A stretch of 64,000 bases of DNA from Amphiura filiformis (taxonomy: Eukaryota > Echinodermata > Ophiuroidea > Amphilepidida > Amphiuridae). The translations under genes were made by a program, and so were the position numbers. Of the stretch, positions 1 through 10,832 are shown piece after piece. The notes below the pieces were generated by a model. The model was not told where the DNA came from. It saw only the letters and a program-made list of their open reading frames with translations, and ran no database searches. The stretch spans positions 146,501 through 210,500 of the forward strand of contig NW_027305505.1 in the NCBI RefSeq assembly GCF_039555335.1, read 5' to 3'. Each line of letters starts with the position of its first letter. The stretch's first letter is position 1.

Positions 1-1177
1 GCAGATTTCAGGACAGCGATATAGAACAGTGTTTAGGCCTTGTCACATTTTTCGACTTTCAATATGACTTTGCATTTGACTTTCATTTTGACAGAAATCA
101 AATGAACGTGAATGAATTGAAGCTTTTCAAATCACAGCTTTTATGCACTCTTTTGAGCTATATTTGACACATTTGACTATGGGACTCTGTTAAGGTTCAC
201 TCTCTCTATTTATCTCTTTAAATTGCAAACACAATTGTAAAACACAGAGGCATAGTTATTTAGAAAAATCGTAGGATATAATTTCATTTCATCATCTGTG
301 TGAGTTTGTAGAAAAAGCCAATATTGTGTATTAATTGGGTCTCTCTACACCTAAAACACACATTTGTCTTTATGCTACTTTATATCCCTTCCGTGTATTA
401 TTATCTCTTCTTCCCTCTAAAAATCTATAAAATCTGAAGTTTTTAGCATTTTGGAGCATTATGCCTGTGAGTTAGCGCAGCGGTAGTTCCCTCGCTTTGC
501 ACCACTGAGGTCCCGGGTTCAAGCCTCGGCGCGGCCCAAGGACTCATGTGCACTTGGTTTATCCCGATTCCATGCTCGCTCTCGCAGGTTTTCTCCGGGA
601 TCTCCGGTTTTCTCCTGCTTTCAAAAAATCGGTGATTAGTTGTTTGGTTATCAAAAACTTCCTTCACCCAATGGAATTTGGGGAGCTGCACAGATAATTG
701 GTGGGTGTTACAATCTAAGTACGGATAGGTCTGCGCCTGATGTTCGGCTGCAACTGGCCTAGATGATGCGATCTGATTGTGATGATTCACCATGGCAGCG
801 AAATTACAGCGCTTTGAATCCTTCAATATCTAGCTGGAAAAAGGCGCTATATAAATCCGAAATGTATTTATTATTTATTTATAAAAGTGTTTATGTTAGT
901 TGAAGACTAGTTTACAAATAAAAGGAAATTTATATTCCCATGCAGTCCCTGCAAACATTCCATATTTCACCTCAGGCTGTGGTCTTGTGCTATATGATTG
1001 GGCAGCTAATAGAAGAGTCAGACAACTTTTGACTCAGAATAGGACGGTGATCTATCTGGCACAACTTTTGAATTTTTAGATAGGAATTAAACTCGAAGAA
1101 CAAATAGTCACACAAACCATTTTTCTTCCAACTTGAGTTTCTGCAAGGGGCTATCATTTATCATGTTAACTCTCAAC
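1..1177 (+). repeat. Left arm of a large inverted repeat (foldback)
   Basis: This arm is the reverse complement of 5822-6655, apart from a SINE inserted at 472-888 and a stretch of about 80 bases present only in the right arm near 6355-6430. The arm starts at or before the window edge. Its first bases read ADFRTAI on the + strand, which matches the LINE tail found on the minus strand at 6645-6680, so the arm extends left beyond this window. No gene is visible in the arm itself. Confidence 0.85.
472..888 (+). mobile_element. tRNA-derived SINE with an L2-type 3' tail
   Basis: The head (about 472-535) has pol III promoter boxes: A-box-like GTTAGCGCAGCGGTAG and B-box GGGTTCAAGCC. The 3' end reads GGCGCTATATAAATCC followed by TTATTTATT repeats. 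That is the kind of tail shared with L2/CR1 LINEs, and a similar one (GGCGCCATATAAATG) ends the minus-strand LINE near 62480. The other arm of the foldback lacks this insertion: GCCTGTGA is joined directly to TAAAAGT near 6120. That fixes both boundaries. No clear target duplication is visible. Confidence 0.85.
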
Positions 1178-1193
1178 ATATTGTTTTCTCTAA

Positions 1194-2006
1194 ATATTAA
1201 TTGGGGTGTGTCGGGAGATGGTGTCAACTAATTGTTTGACAGAAAATGTGCTTTCCATTAGTTTGCATTATGGCCCTCATAATGTAGTGAATTAGCCTAA
1301 AATGGCGGATTTAAGGAGACTGAATTTGATTTTTGTGGGGGTACAATTTCTGAATTTGAGCAACATTTTTCTGATATTATCAACTTCATTGAGGTTTGAG
1401 TCGATTTTACTGAGCCTAAATACCAATAAGTGTTCGTCAGAACTGAAATGCATCTGTGATCTACCAGTTTTGAAAGTGGACTGAGCTTTAAAAAACATGG
1501 CTCTTAAAAGTGGTGCGCACTCAGAAAGTTTTAATGGTCCCTTGGCGCCAACTGTTATAAACTTAATGTACACAAATAAATAGTCTGAGTTCATTGGACA
1601 ACCAGCAATCCACACAGTTGTTTTTGTATCGTAAGTTTATAACATTTGACCCCAGGGGGCCATTCAAACTTTCTGAGTACGTATAGCTTCTATGAGCCCC
1701 ATTTTAAGTTCCTTCCCTGTTCAAAAACTTGGTACATTGTAAGTGTATTTCAGCTGTGATGAATGCCAATTGCCGAGGAAGTTTAAGAAATATCACCTCA
1801 AACCCCTATAAATTTGATAATAACAGAACCATGTTGCATAAAGTCTGAAATTGGGCCCCCCCACAAAGCTCAAATTCAGCCCCCTAAATCCGCCATTTTA
1901 GGCAAATTCGCTACATTATGAGCACCATAATGTAAACATATGGAAAGCACAATTTCTATCAAACAATTATTTTACACCATCCCCCGACACAACCCAATTA
2001 ATAATA
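1194..2006. mobile_element. Inverted-repeat element (MITE-like), about 0.8 kb
   Basis: The ends match in inverted orientation over about 150 bases. The left end reads ATTAATTGGGGTGTGTCGGG and the right end is its near reverse complement. The arms include a shared stretch with AAATGGCGGATTTA on one side and TAAATCCGCCATTT on the other. Both ends sit in TA-rich sequence. The interior has no coding signal; short reading frames at 1292-1615 are chance. Confidence 0.75.
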
Positions 2007-2084
2007 AGTGCGGTCTGTGCAGACTACGTCCACACCAGTCTTACAATTTTGCGAAAAATATTCCATATTAAATGTCAAGTCTGT

Positions 2085-3294
2085 ACATGTGACAAGGTAT
2101 GTTACCAAAAATTGATTTGATAGTATGAATTCCGATCAAAAATTAATCTTTTGAGTGTCCAAAAATACATACAATCAGTCAGAATCCAATACACTATGTT
2201 TAATATTTCTATTTAGCCATCAGTCTTCTTCTTGATTTTATAGTTTTGATGTATATCCTGATTCACTTGTTCAGCGAAATCCACTGAAGACTTTTATATA
2301 TGTTTTCCACTTTTATATCTTTTGCATAAAATATTCGCACAGATGAAAATCTCCAAAATGGTGCTCTTGTCACCTTTCACACAATTTCTAATGAAAAACA
2401 GGCATGTCTTAAATCCCCCTGTTTCCATTTACATTGACAGATGTGTTGTTTCATTACCCAGACTTCAGCAAGTCGACAGATTAATATAATATAAATTCCT
2501 TTCTTGGAAGAGGTACGCACTTTGACGTATTCTAGACCTTCTTCGATAGTACTGAATGTACTTTGACTACAAAATACATGCCTGGGTCGCGATTTCCTTT
2601 CTTTGAAGGCATGTGGAATGTTAGTACAACAACACTGTAAACTGTGTCCAAAACCGTGTACATTCTCTTATGTACCAAACACCAACAAATTACATTATAT
2701 TAATAGCCAATTACTACTTTCACAATGTAATCCGAGAATTCCCAAGATAAATTATAAATATTAACCTTTCACATTACAGCATGTGGGTATTCTCAATATA
2801 ATGTCATATCCACTTTATATTCGTGGGGATCCCCATCCATAAATAGTCCTGATTTTGTTTACTGTGATTACATAGAAATTGGGGATTTCAGTTTTCTTGA
2901 AGTACCTTTAAAGAAAGATAAATATTAAATCACTCAGGGTACATCACATCCTCCCTATTAAAAGAAGAAAGTTTGAATGTAATGAACACTTTCTTAAATG
3001 TTTTCTTTTTTTACATCAACTTCACCATAGTAACAACTTTGAGTGTTTAACTCAACATAAACAGTCATAAACACTCAAAGCTGTTACTATGGTGAAGTAT
3101 AGACAAACAGATATAAAAGTCTTCAGTGGATTTCGCTGAACAAGTCAATCAGGATATACATCAGAACTTTAAAATAAAAATATTTAACCAAGTGTATTGG
3201 ATTCTGACTGATTGTATGTATTTTTGTAAAGATTAATTTTTGATTGGAATTCATACTATCAAATCCATTTTTGGTGACATACCTTGTCACATGT
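2085..3294. mobile_element. Inverted-repeat element, about 1.2 kb
   Basis: The segment 2085-2300 reappears inverted at 3110-3294. Markers are ACATGTGACAAGGTATGT at the left end and the complementary ACATACCTTGTCACATGT at the right. Both arms share the stretch around CAGCGAAATCCACTGAAG. The interior is AT-rich and has no recognisable gene. It contains the hairpin at 3019-3098. Confidence 0.75.
3019..3098. repeat. 31-bp-arm hairpin
   Basis: Arms 3019-3049 and 3068-3098 are reverse complements with one or two mismatches (ACTTCACCATAGTAACA against TGTTACTATGGTGAAGT, allowing for the mismatch). They are separated by an 18-base loop. The hairpin lies inside the 2085-3294 inverted-repeat element. 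It may be a small nested MITE or the remnant of a foldback centre. Confidence 0.8.
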
Positions 3295-3332
3295 AATTTG
3301 GAATTGAATCAATCTGATACCTTGTTACAGTT

Positions 3333-3803
3333 GGCGGCGCCAGAAGCTGGTCGAAAATATTCGCTAAGAAATAGTTCCTTTCATCTCTGTTCATGGTGTT
3401 TCGCCCTCGTATTTTGTTCCTGTTGATCTTCCTTGATCTATGACATGGTTGTTTTGCGCAACGTGGTCTGTAATAGCAGATTTATTTATTTCTGTGGGCG
3501 CGTGTGTCCTCTGTGCCCAGGTATCTATCCCAAGTGATGCCTTCTTCGCTTCTCCTTAATGTTTTTTGAGACATGTGCCAAACAAGCATGAAGTTTCACC
3601 AATGTTGGTCTTCTTACCATTCTTGTATGTGATTTCATACACACAGTCTGAGGTTGGTGATATGTCCCGTTTGTCCTTTGGTTGTACTGAAATATTGCGG
3701 CTTTTCCTGTTTGCATCGCTTTTCTTTTTTCTGCTAACCGGTCTAGTCCTTGTGTTTCTATTTCTTACCGACTATTTTCGACCAGCTTCTGGCACCGCCA
3801 CCG
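3333..3803 (-). mobile_element. Penelope-like retroelement 3' fragment with inverted terminal pieces
   Basis: A minus-strand GIY-YIG relic is bracketed by two inverted copies of a segment containing GCCAGAAGCTGGTCGAAAAT (3333-3374 and 3758-3803). Penelope-like elements are known to carry terminal repeats in either orientation, often with hammerhead motifs. The CCAG-AAG-CTGG stem followed by GAAA is the shape of a hammerhead stem II and its 3' core, but the expected CTGATGA is not intact here. Confidence 0.6.
3380..3720 (-). pseudogene. GIY-YIG endonuclease domain relic of a Penelope-like element
   Basis: Reading the minus strand across frames gives CVYEITYKNG, then KKTNIGETSCLFGT, then SAITDHVAQNNHV. 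This is the order seen in Penelope-like GIY-YIG domains (VYEI..C..C, YIGET, LGTRLKEH, TEH..NH). The GIY tyrosine position is Asn here (KTNIGE), the zinc-binding cysteines are partly lost, and at least one stop and one frameshift intervene. The fragment is 5'-truncated: the reverse transcriptase is not recognisable upstream. In intact elements this domain is fused to the C-terminus of the reverse transcriptase and cleaves target DNA. This copy cannot be functional. Confidence 0.65.
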
Positions 3804-3930
3804 GCAGCAACTTCAGGAAAGAACAGGGATTTTTGATTTGTTTGTTTTATTTCTTCTTTTGCCTGGGTTACTCATTCAGTGGATGTTTTAAGGTATCCTC
3901 TGTTCTTCCATGAGGCCCAGGGGTCACATT

Positions 3931-3985
3931 AAAATATACATCAAAATATACATCAAAATATACATCAAAATACATCAAAATAATT
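3931..3985. repeat. Short 12-bp tandem repeat (ATACATCAAAAT)
   Basis: About four copies of ATACATCAAAAT lie in tandem, the last one degenerate. From 3986 to 4330 the sequence is AT-rich and shows nothing else I recognise. Confidence 0.8.
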
Positions 3986-4330
3986 TAACAAAATATTTAA
4001 ATACATGGATCCATAAATATATATAGGCATATACAATTATAAACTTGAAATGGTCAAACTAACCCATATTTACAATTATAAAATATATAAATAACCAACA
4101 AAGCTCATCAAATTTAAATACAAAGCACTTTTATCGAATATAAAATTCAGAATTTGCAAGCAAAAACCCAACAAAATTTAGGAATTTTTCAACAAAGAAG
4201 GCATGTTTTTGAAACAATAAGCAGACACAATAGCATTATATAACAAGAAAATTCATCATTTAGTATTTAAATAAAAAAAATTTCACAAATTATAAAACAA
4301 TTAAAGATTTAGAACATACTAAAAATTGAT

Positions 4331-5432
4331 ATACATGGTGTAACAATAAAATTTGTGCAATTTGGAAAGTAGAATTACACAAGTATGTCCCTTATTTTTT
4401 GGTTTGATATTTATACGTCTATCAAGGTAATTTCTTTAGTCACCCGATAAGCTCTGTTCCGATAAAATCGATAGTATACAAGTGAAGATATGGCCAATTA
4501 TATATTAACCTAGTCTTCAAACCGCTTGGGCCACTTTTGTCTGTATGTGACAAAAGTAACTGAATAGAATTGAACCTTAAGTTGGTCGGTGCTCTTATCA
4601 TAGGTAGTTTTAAACAATGGGGTTTTCGAAGTGGTGGAAATAATTACACAATTTTTATTATGAACCTAATCATGTCTGCTGTTGCTGAACATGCTTATTT
4701 TGAAATTTGCACCAAAAATGGTCAAAAAACAGCCTGATTTTCGCCCAAATTTCAAATATACATTCGCTAGTTTGTATTCATTCATTCGCTGGTTGTCATT
4801 TGCTTGGCTATGGGTTTGCTCTTCGCCATGGTTTAAAGTTTTGGCTTTTCATGTGTTTTCCATGGTTTCTCACTTTTTGCTTATAATTAGATTTTGAATT
4901 TGCCGCCTGCTCTGCGAGCTTTATGTGGCGTTCTCTGTATTTTGTATATAATTGCAGTTATCTAATAAAATATTTGATATGTATGATGATATCTCAGAGA
5001 TATGAGAAATTACTTTATTCATAAGCTAATTTGAAAGAAATATCATGACTTCATTTATTAAATTTTAAAGAAATATCATATTATTATTTAGTACATGTTA
5101 ATTATGTGAAGAAACCTTAGTTATAATTCTTTTGTGTCCATTCTTTGATGTTTAATGCACGATAAGCATAAAGTCTGTTTTACGCGGTGCGAACTTGATA
5201 TGCGCAAACATGGCAAAAGTGGCCCCATACGTTTTCTTTACGATTTAGTTAATCGGACATAGCTTTTGAACCCAAGCTAGTAAAGAAACCAACTAAACGT
5301 CTTCTTTTAGCCAGGATATTTCTAATTGTATTGCATGTAGCATTTGTGCCATAACTTCTTCTTCTTCGTCTTCTTTTTTTTTTGAGAAGTCAGAACGCAA
5401 TTGTATGAATTTTATTGTTACACCCAGTATAT
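4331..5432. mobile_element. Inverted-repeat element with GGTGTAACAATAAAATT ends
   Basis: The left end reads ATACATGGTGTAACAATAAA and the right end is the reverse complement of ATACTGGGTGTAACAATAAA. The terminal repeat is about 35 bp and TA-rich sequence flanks both sides. The interior (1.1 kb) has no recognisable transposase; the short frame at 4682-4897 lacks any family motif. It is probably a non-autonomous mariner-like element. Confidence 0.65.
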
Positions 5433-5506
5433 AGTAAGAAATTTCATCAGCATTTCAATAATTATTATTCAATATACACATTTGAAAATGTGTATATCAA
5501 GGCTCC

Positions 5507-5539
5507 TAGTCTGATGAAGTGCTGCGTAGCAGGATGAAA
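5507..5539 (+). other. Hammerhead-ribozyme-like motif, degraded
   Basis: CTGATGA is followed by A, a GTGCT-GCGT-AGCA stem-loop and then GAAAC, the order of a hammerhead core. Extra bases (GGAT) sit between the stem and GAAAC where a single C would complete a five-pair stem. No convincing stem III and cleavage triplet follow. It could be a decayed ribozyme from a Penelope-like element or chance. Confidence 0.3.
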
Positions 5540-5821
5540 CTGTAACAAGGTTTTCTATTACTCAAATTATTATTAAATAAATATGAAATGAAATGAAATG
5601 AAATGGATATGATAGTATGTATCCCCATCAAACAGTTCTTATTGACAATCCAGATGAACCTAATTACATCACAAGATTATTGTTAAATCATGCGTTACTT
5701 TTGATTAAAAGATGCAAATATTGTTAACTTAATCAAACAGTGTGTTTTGTTTAGTTTATTTAGGTAAAAATAATTAAAAGCATAATATTCGACCTTTAGA
5801 GCCAACTTGAGCTTTTAACCC

Positions 5822-6655
5822 GTTGAGAGTTAACATGATAAATGATAGCCCATTGCAGAAGCTCAAGTTGAAAGAAAACTGGTTTGTGTGACTGTTATTT
5901 GTTCTTCGACTTTAATTCCTATCTAAAAATCCAAAAGTTGTGCCAGATAGATCACCGTCCTATTCTGAGTCAAAAGTTGTCTGACTCTTCTATTAGCTGC
6001 CCAATCATATAGCACAAGACCACAGCCTGAGGTGAAATATGGAATGTTTGCAGGGACTGCATGGGAATATAAATTTCCTTTTATTTGTAAACTAGTCTTC
6101 AACTAACATAAATACTTTTATCACAGGCATAATGCTCCCAAATGCTAAAAACAACTTCAGATTTTATAGATTTTTAGAGGGAAGAAGAGATAATAATACA
6201 CGGAAGGGATATAAAGTAGCATAAAGACAAATACGTGTTTTAGGTGTAGAGAGACCCAATTAATACTCAATATTGGCTTTTTCTACAAACTCACACAGAT
6301 GATGAAATGAAATTATATCCTATGATTTTTTTAAATAACTATACATCTGTGGTTTCCATATAACAGGTAATATGACTAGTTTAAGCTTTGAATTTAATAA
6401 TTTCCCAATTTGTTTGAAATTAGGAAGAGATAAATGGAAAGAGCGTCCCTTAACAGAGTCCCATAGTCAAATGTTCCAAATATAGCTCAAAAGAGTGCAT
6501 AAAAGTTGTGTGTGTGATTTGAAAATCTTCAATTCATTCACGTTCATTTGATTTCTGTCAAAATGAAAGTCAAATGCAAAGTCAAATTGAAAGTCGAAAA
6601 GTGTGACAAGGCCTAAACACTGTTCTATATCGCTGTCCTGAAATATGCTTCCTCC
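5822..6655 (-). repeat. Right arm of the large inverted repeat
   Basis: This is the reverse complement of 1-1177 without the SINE. The inner end starts at GTTGAGAGTTAACATG. The outer end merges with a LINE 3' coding tail on the minus strand (6645-6880). The 5433-5821 stretch between the inner elements and this arm holds the hammerhead-like motif, an ATGAA microsatellite near 5580-5605 and otherwise unassigned AT-rich sequence. Confidence 0.85.
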
Positions 6656-6880
6656 AGTCCAGTGTCATCTTTCAGAATGTCTATGTAGGCTGGAGCCGGT
6701 CTTTCAAGTTTCCTGTGCTCGGGTATCCAATGAACCCTTTTGGATGCAAGCTCCTCACTTCTGGAACAATGGCCAGCAAACCGGATTCTTCTTTCCCTGA
6801 TCTTGTGGCTTTTTTTTCAGATCTCCATATATGTTTACATTTGTCATGTGTTCGTTCCAATTTTGGTTTTGTCAAACAAA
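6645..6880 (-). pseudogene. LINE reverse transcriptase C-terminal tail, relic
   Basis: Across frames the minus strand reads IREKRIRFAGHC, then HWIPEH, then TYIDILKDDTGLEEA. This is the conserved end of a non-LTR retrotransposon ORF2, and the same tail type occurs on the + strand at 41692-41976 (RERRTRFAGHAYRSK, TYVDVLKQDTGLD). Several frame changes are needed, so it is dead. The last codons continue into the right arm of the foldback and are also found at the window start in the opposite orientation. Confidence 0.7.
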
Positions 6881-8032
6881 AATTAAATTAAGATTGAATG
6901 ATTCATTAAAAGTTGTGTGTTACTGACCTTTCTGTTTTTTTTTTTTTTTTTTTTTTGTTTGTTTGGTTTTTTTTTCGCCAGTTTAACCCCGGAACTACTG
7001 TGCCATATTTTGTAACACAGACTACGAAGGGGGTCTAATTTCCAATTATAAACATCATATACCGTAAAATTTGTACTAATGTATAGCTATGAGTCTCCTC
7101 TAAATAGTGATACCAAAACAGGTACAATATTCCCCACATAATGTCGCTATTACGTCATACTGTGAGGGCGCCCATGCAAATTTGGAAAATTCTGACTATG
7201 TACAAAAGTATAGGCAAAATTGATTTTCGGCTAAAACTTCAAAAAAAATGCGATTTTCACCGACATTTCTCCTAATTATAAAAGGAAATGACTATTTTCA
7301 CCTAACTAACAAGTAAAATGTCAGTAGCTTTTGGAATAATTTCTTAACAGCGAAATGTAAATCACTGAGGCCTCACCCCCCCCCCCCCCCACGCCCCCGC
7401 CCCTCTATGGTCATTATTGATGGCCGGTCCTACCCCTAGGTAAGGTGTGCTGGGGTAAACATTTTATCACTAAAATGAGCGCAAAGGATATATCTACAAT
7501 TATCTTAGGTCGTTTGGTCGTTTTTTATGACGGATAAAAAATCTTAGGGGTGGTACAACCCCCCCCTCTTCGTAGTTCTAGGATAAACCAAGGATTTGCC
7601 AGTTTTTGCCACTTTGTCGGGAAAAAAGTTTATATATTTAAGTCCTGCATATATAGACTCATTAGACCTATTAAACGGCCAGAATAGCCAGTGGGTGTTT
7701 CTTTTCAACTTACCTTCTTATTTCGGATAAAAAAATAGACAGAAACTTTTCCTGACAGTTATTTACAAATATTATTATTTCAGCATTTTGAGTAAAAACT
7801 AACAAAACGTAAATACATTATATCTTTAATAGACGGTTAAAAGATGTGTTAATTGTATTGTCGATTCAACTATTATTAGTTTGCATATTATTTGGTGTGC
7901 TGGTGTCTTAAATATTTCGTTGCTTGATGATTCTGGTATTTTAAGCGTTTTTTTCGTCGATATTTAGTATTAGGTTTTGTCGTAGTGGTATTTATGTTGA
8001 TGGTTGTGGTAGTAGGAAATGTATGTACTCAC
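6881..8032. other. Intron or non-coding stretch with homopolymer runs
   Basis: No gene is seen. The stretch contains a long T-rich run (about 6932-6976) and a C run (about 7374-7391). ACTACGAAGGGGG near 7022 recurs inverted near 7565-7590 (CCCCTCTTCGTAGTTCT), so a weak inverted-repeat element of about 0.6 kb may be present. If the exon at 8033-8183 is real, this stretch is the start of its downstream intron. Confidence 0.5.
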
Positions 8033-8183
8033 CTAAACATTGCAATGAGCAAGTTAATCAGAAGTACATTACTAACAAGCATGTAGCATGCGAGGAGAAC
8101 GATGCCAATCGCCGGATATGTTGGACAGGGGAGCGCACCTGCATTGATGTCGGTAGAGTTCACAGAACAGTCCAGTTCATCAG
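8033..8183 (-). CDS. TRPM-type channel exon: outer pore and S6
   Basis: On the minus strand an exon runs from 8183 to 8033. It follows the acceptor TTAACCAACAG and ends at a strong donor, TTTAG|GTGAGTAC. The reading frame gives an acidic, cysteine-containing outer-pore loop (DELDCSVNSTD, then ALPCPTYP), then a hydrophobic S6 segment with CYMLVSNVLLINLLIAMF. That last motif is typical of TRP channels of the TRPM family (compare the family pattern YxLxxNILLxNLLIAMF). The exon starts with two bases that complete the split codon left by exon 61896-62070 and ends in phase 2, as expected if the next codon is Ser or Arg. It lacks an ATG and is 151 nt long, so only splicing makes sense of it. In the cell this part lines the cation pore in the membrane. 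The next downstream exon (TRP helix) was not found and probably lies left of the window. Confidence 0.72.
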
Positions 8184-8339
8184 CTGTTGGTTAACAATTT
8201 ATAAAAGTAACATTCAGTTATTTAAAGGTTAATGACTGCGCATCAGTTGATTTAAGGGTACTTGCCCATCAATTTCATTCAGGGGCGTGTTTGAAAAACG
8301 GCACAGCGCATAAGTAAAATGAATAAAAAATACTAAAAT

Positions 8340-8425
8340 TTTCACCGGGGTTCGAACCACTGCCAATTGCACTATGAATGCTAAAGATGCCTACTGTGCC
8401 ACGGTGACTGTGGTTAACATTCGGC
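8340..8425 (-). mobile_element. tRNA-derived SINE head
   Basis: On the minus strand, GTGGCACAGTAGGCA resembles an A box and GGTTCGAACCCCGG is a near-perfect B box, about 35 bases apart. The acceptor stem does not pair well, so this is a SINE or tRNA-like relic and not a tRNA gene. From 8430 to 9600 I see only unassigned non-coding sequence. Confidence 0.6.
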
Positions 8426-9604
8426 GATTTTCAAAGATATACATATCAACACGTTTCTAGTGTATTGAAAATCAGATTTTGGTAGGAATACGGTCATAGA
8501 AAGACATATGACTCTACTTGTCTGTTTGTTTTTCATTTAATACAAATTAATTTTGATGAATTTAACTGGTACGACTCTTAGGACTCGTGATAAACGACGA
8601 TTAATTTAGTAATAATAAAATGAAAACGCTGGGTCATTCACGACGTCATTTGTAATTCATGTCAAAACCTGGGGAAGACCACACACATCCGTGTTGCATG
8701 TATACGTGCGCAATCGATACTCAATGATCCAGACAATAGCGTTTGAATATACCGCCCTTATGTATGCACCTGCTTGACACATCTTGTCACTTGCGGGAAG
8801 ATATACTATAGGCGTACCCTAATAGCTTACAATAGATACCCCACCGTAAATAGCTTTCTACATTACCTCGCTGTGCCAGTATATACCCGTAGCGTACGCA
8901 CTTTTAACCATATTTTGTTCAAAAATGATAGAAAGGGACTGTTTTCAGCTAAAATGTTGGTTATCAGCAGATGCTTAATGATACCGGGAAGTGTTGCAGA
9001 AAGGTAAGCGTACTCTTTATTTATTCAAAATATCACATATCAATGAATTAAATTGGAAATCCAAAAGGAAATGTCAGGTCAAAATTCTCACCTTAGAATT
9101 ATTGTGAAATAAAATCAAACCACATTTAGGCTCCACAAACAACGTCCAATTATTCCCATTGGTGTTTTCTACACGTGCATATAATAAATTATGATTTGGG
9201 GCTAATTTGAGAAGAGTTAATGTCTCGAGTTTCAAAATACACCGAGTGATGTTTTTTGATCAAAAACATCGACAATTCAAGACTCTGTAAAAACAAATCA
9301 AGAATTATCTGGGATAATTGCAACTAAGTATAATGAACGTTATGATCTAAGCTACCAGATGCATCATTGATTTCCTGACTATGATATTTAGTTGTGGGAA
9401 AAGATTGCTTTAATGTTTTTGCGGGAAATAAAAAAAATTCAACCAAAAAGAGCATGTAACCTTAAGCGTATTGTGAAAATTCTAAATATTTAGCCGTTGC
9501 AAAGGATATTCTGATAATCTGAGGTTGCGGTTTTGCTTATTATTTTAATTTAACCTGAAAAACTAAAATTGAGTGTGATCAAATGTTAGTACTTATTATT
9601 TTAA

Positions 9605-10008
9605 TTATGTCGATGAAGTACATACACCTGATTTCTATACCCATATAAAAATGCTGAAGAATTGGTAAAGTGGTATGGCTGTAAAGACTGAAACCAACAC
9701 CAACGTGTTAGTCGGCTGTTTTTAGAACGATTATTCTCTAGCCAAATCAGACCTTTGTGATCAGAGTAGACTTTGAACTGGTGGTAAATTAAATAATACT
9801 GGTTTCTCTTCTGCCATTCTATGGCTAGGCACTCTTTTTGCAGATACATTATAATTAAAATATCTGTCAAGCACCTTTCGTGCATAGGTACACTATTTGT
9901 TTTTAATTGCCATGTGCATTATTGCTTAATATTGCCCCAAGACCAAATTTTGACGCATCTGCCTGCAAAATGAATGTTTGGAAAATTCTGGGGCACTCAG
10001 AATGCGTT
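9605..10008 (-). pseudogene. Ty3/Gypsy pol fragment: start of RNase H
   Basis: The minus strand encodes, with frameshifts, RILSAPEFSKHSF, then LQADASKFGLGAILSN, then QKECLAIEW and FKVYSDHKGLIWL. This is the standard order at the RT-to-RNase H junction of Gypsy-type retrotransposons; the acidic residues of QADAS and YSDHK are in place. The fragment stops after the RNase H region and no integrase follows. It begins exactly where the inverted end of the 43-kb element starts, and the missing upstream RT part lies at 52986-53270 in the same orientation. In-frame stops and shifts show it is dead. Confidence 0.8.
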
Positions 10009-10762
10009 AAAGCACCAAAAACAAATTTGTTCGATGTTTGGATCGCCCGCCGATACTGCTTCGATGCTTGTTAGTACATGGTGTTATGTAACCCAGTGCA
10101 AAATTTGCTACACTAGTGGAACCAATGGTTTTTAGCTTCTGAATACCCCTACGAACAAAACCTGAGTAGGTTCCATTTTTTTCGAATGTGTCTTTGGCGG
10201 CCAAAATGGCCACTATATTTAGTTTTTTTTAAGCCGTATTTGTCCCGAAAGCACACAAAATCATATTTTTCTTAATGATTATTTATACTTTTGATTGTCA
10301 AAATTCACTAAGAACATAATAAGGATCATTTTCTAGAATCCAAGATGACTGCCAAATCGAAAATGGCCGCCAATTTGTCTAAAATGGTCTGCCAGCTATA
10401 AGGACATTGATTTCTTTCCTATTTTGCTGATTATTTTCACTACTTATGTTTCTGAGAATCCTCTGAGAACTAAAAACTTAATTTGGTCCATTTTATCCAA
10501 TCCAAGATGGCCTTTTAAATCCAAAATGGCCGCCTTTTATTAAAATATGGCATACCGCTTTAGGCAATTACTATCACTGAGAGGAAATACATGTATCTCA
10601 TTTCTGTCAGATATGGATAAGAAAATAATTCTAAACATCTTAAAGTAGTGCAACAACATTGTTTAAGGAGAATATAGGGTGCATTTCACCTTTCAAAATG
10701 GCCACCGAAGTGTCTTGAAATTGGCTAAGATTAATTTTTTAGCATTTATGCAATGAAATGTA
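10009..10762. repeat. Left long inverted end of the composite element
   Basis: This is the reverse complement of 52122-52985, with moderate divergence and small gaps. It holds subterminal motifs such as CCAAGATG..TGCC and AAAATGGCCGCC near 10338, 10370, 10501 and 10523. These are like the subterminal repeats of the element at 42288-47636. No gene lies inside; frames at 10007-10213 and 10693-10887 only skim it. Confidence 0.8.
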
Positions 10763-10832
10763 GACTCGGGAGCTATTGCAATGTCTGACAGGATAGGTAC
10801 TGGAATGTTATCTGCATCACTCGACCATCCTA
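10763..10832 (-). pseudogene. CXC-family gene fragment interrupted by the array
   Basis: The minus strand encodes GWSSDADNIPVPILSDIAIAPES, matching the + strand copy at 50937-51005 almost exactly. At 10762 the homology switches from the gene to the inverted end, whereas the + copy continues for another 1.1 kb including its CXC domain. This copy has therefore lost its zinc-binding end. Its N-terminal neighbour resumes at 40603-40755, on the other side of the 29.8-kb array. Confidence 0.8.

Noticed and set aside
443..826. 127-codon minus-strand frame
   Set aside because: It lies across the tRNA-derived SINE and has no coding signature.
3566..3913. 115-codon hydrophobic plus-strand frame
   Set aside because: It is antisense to the Penelope GIY-YIG relic, which explains the sequence better.
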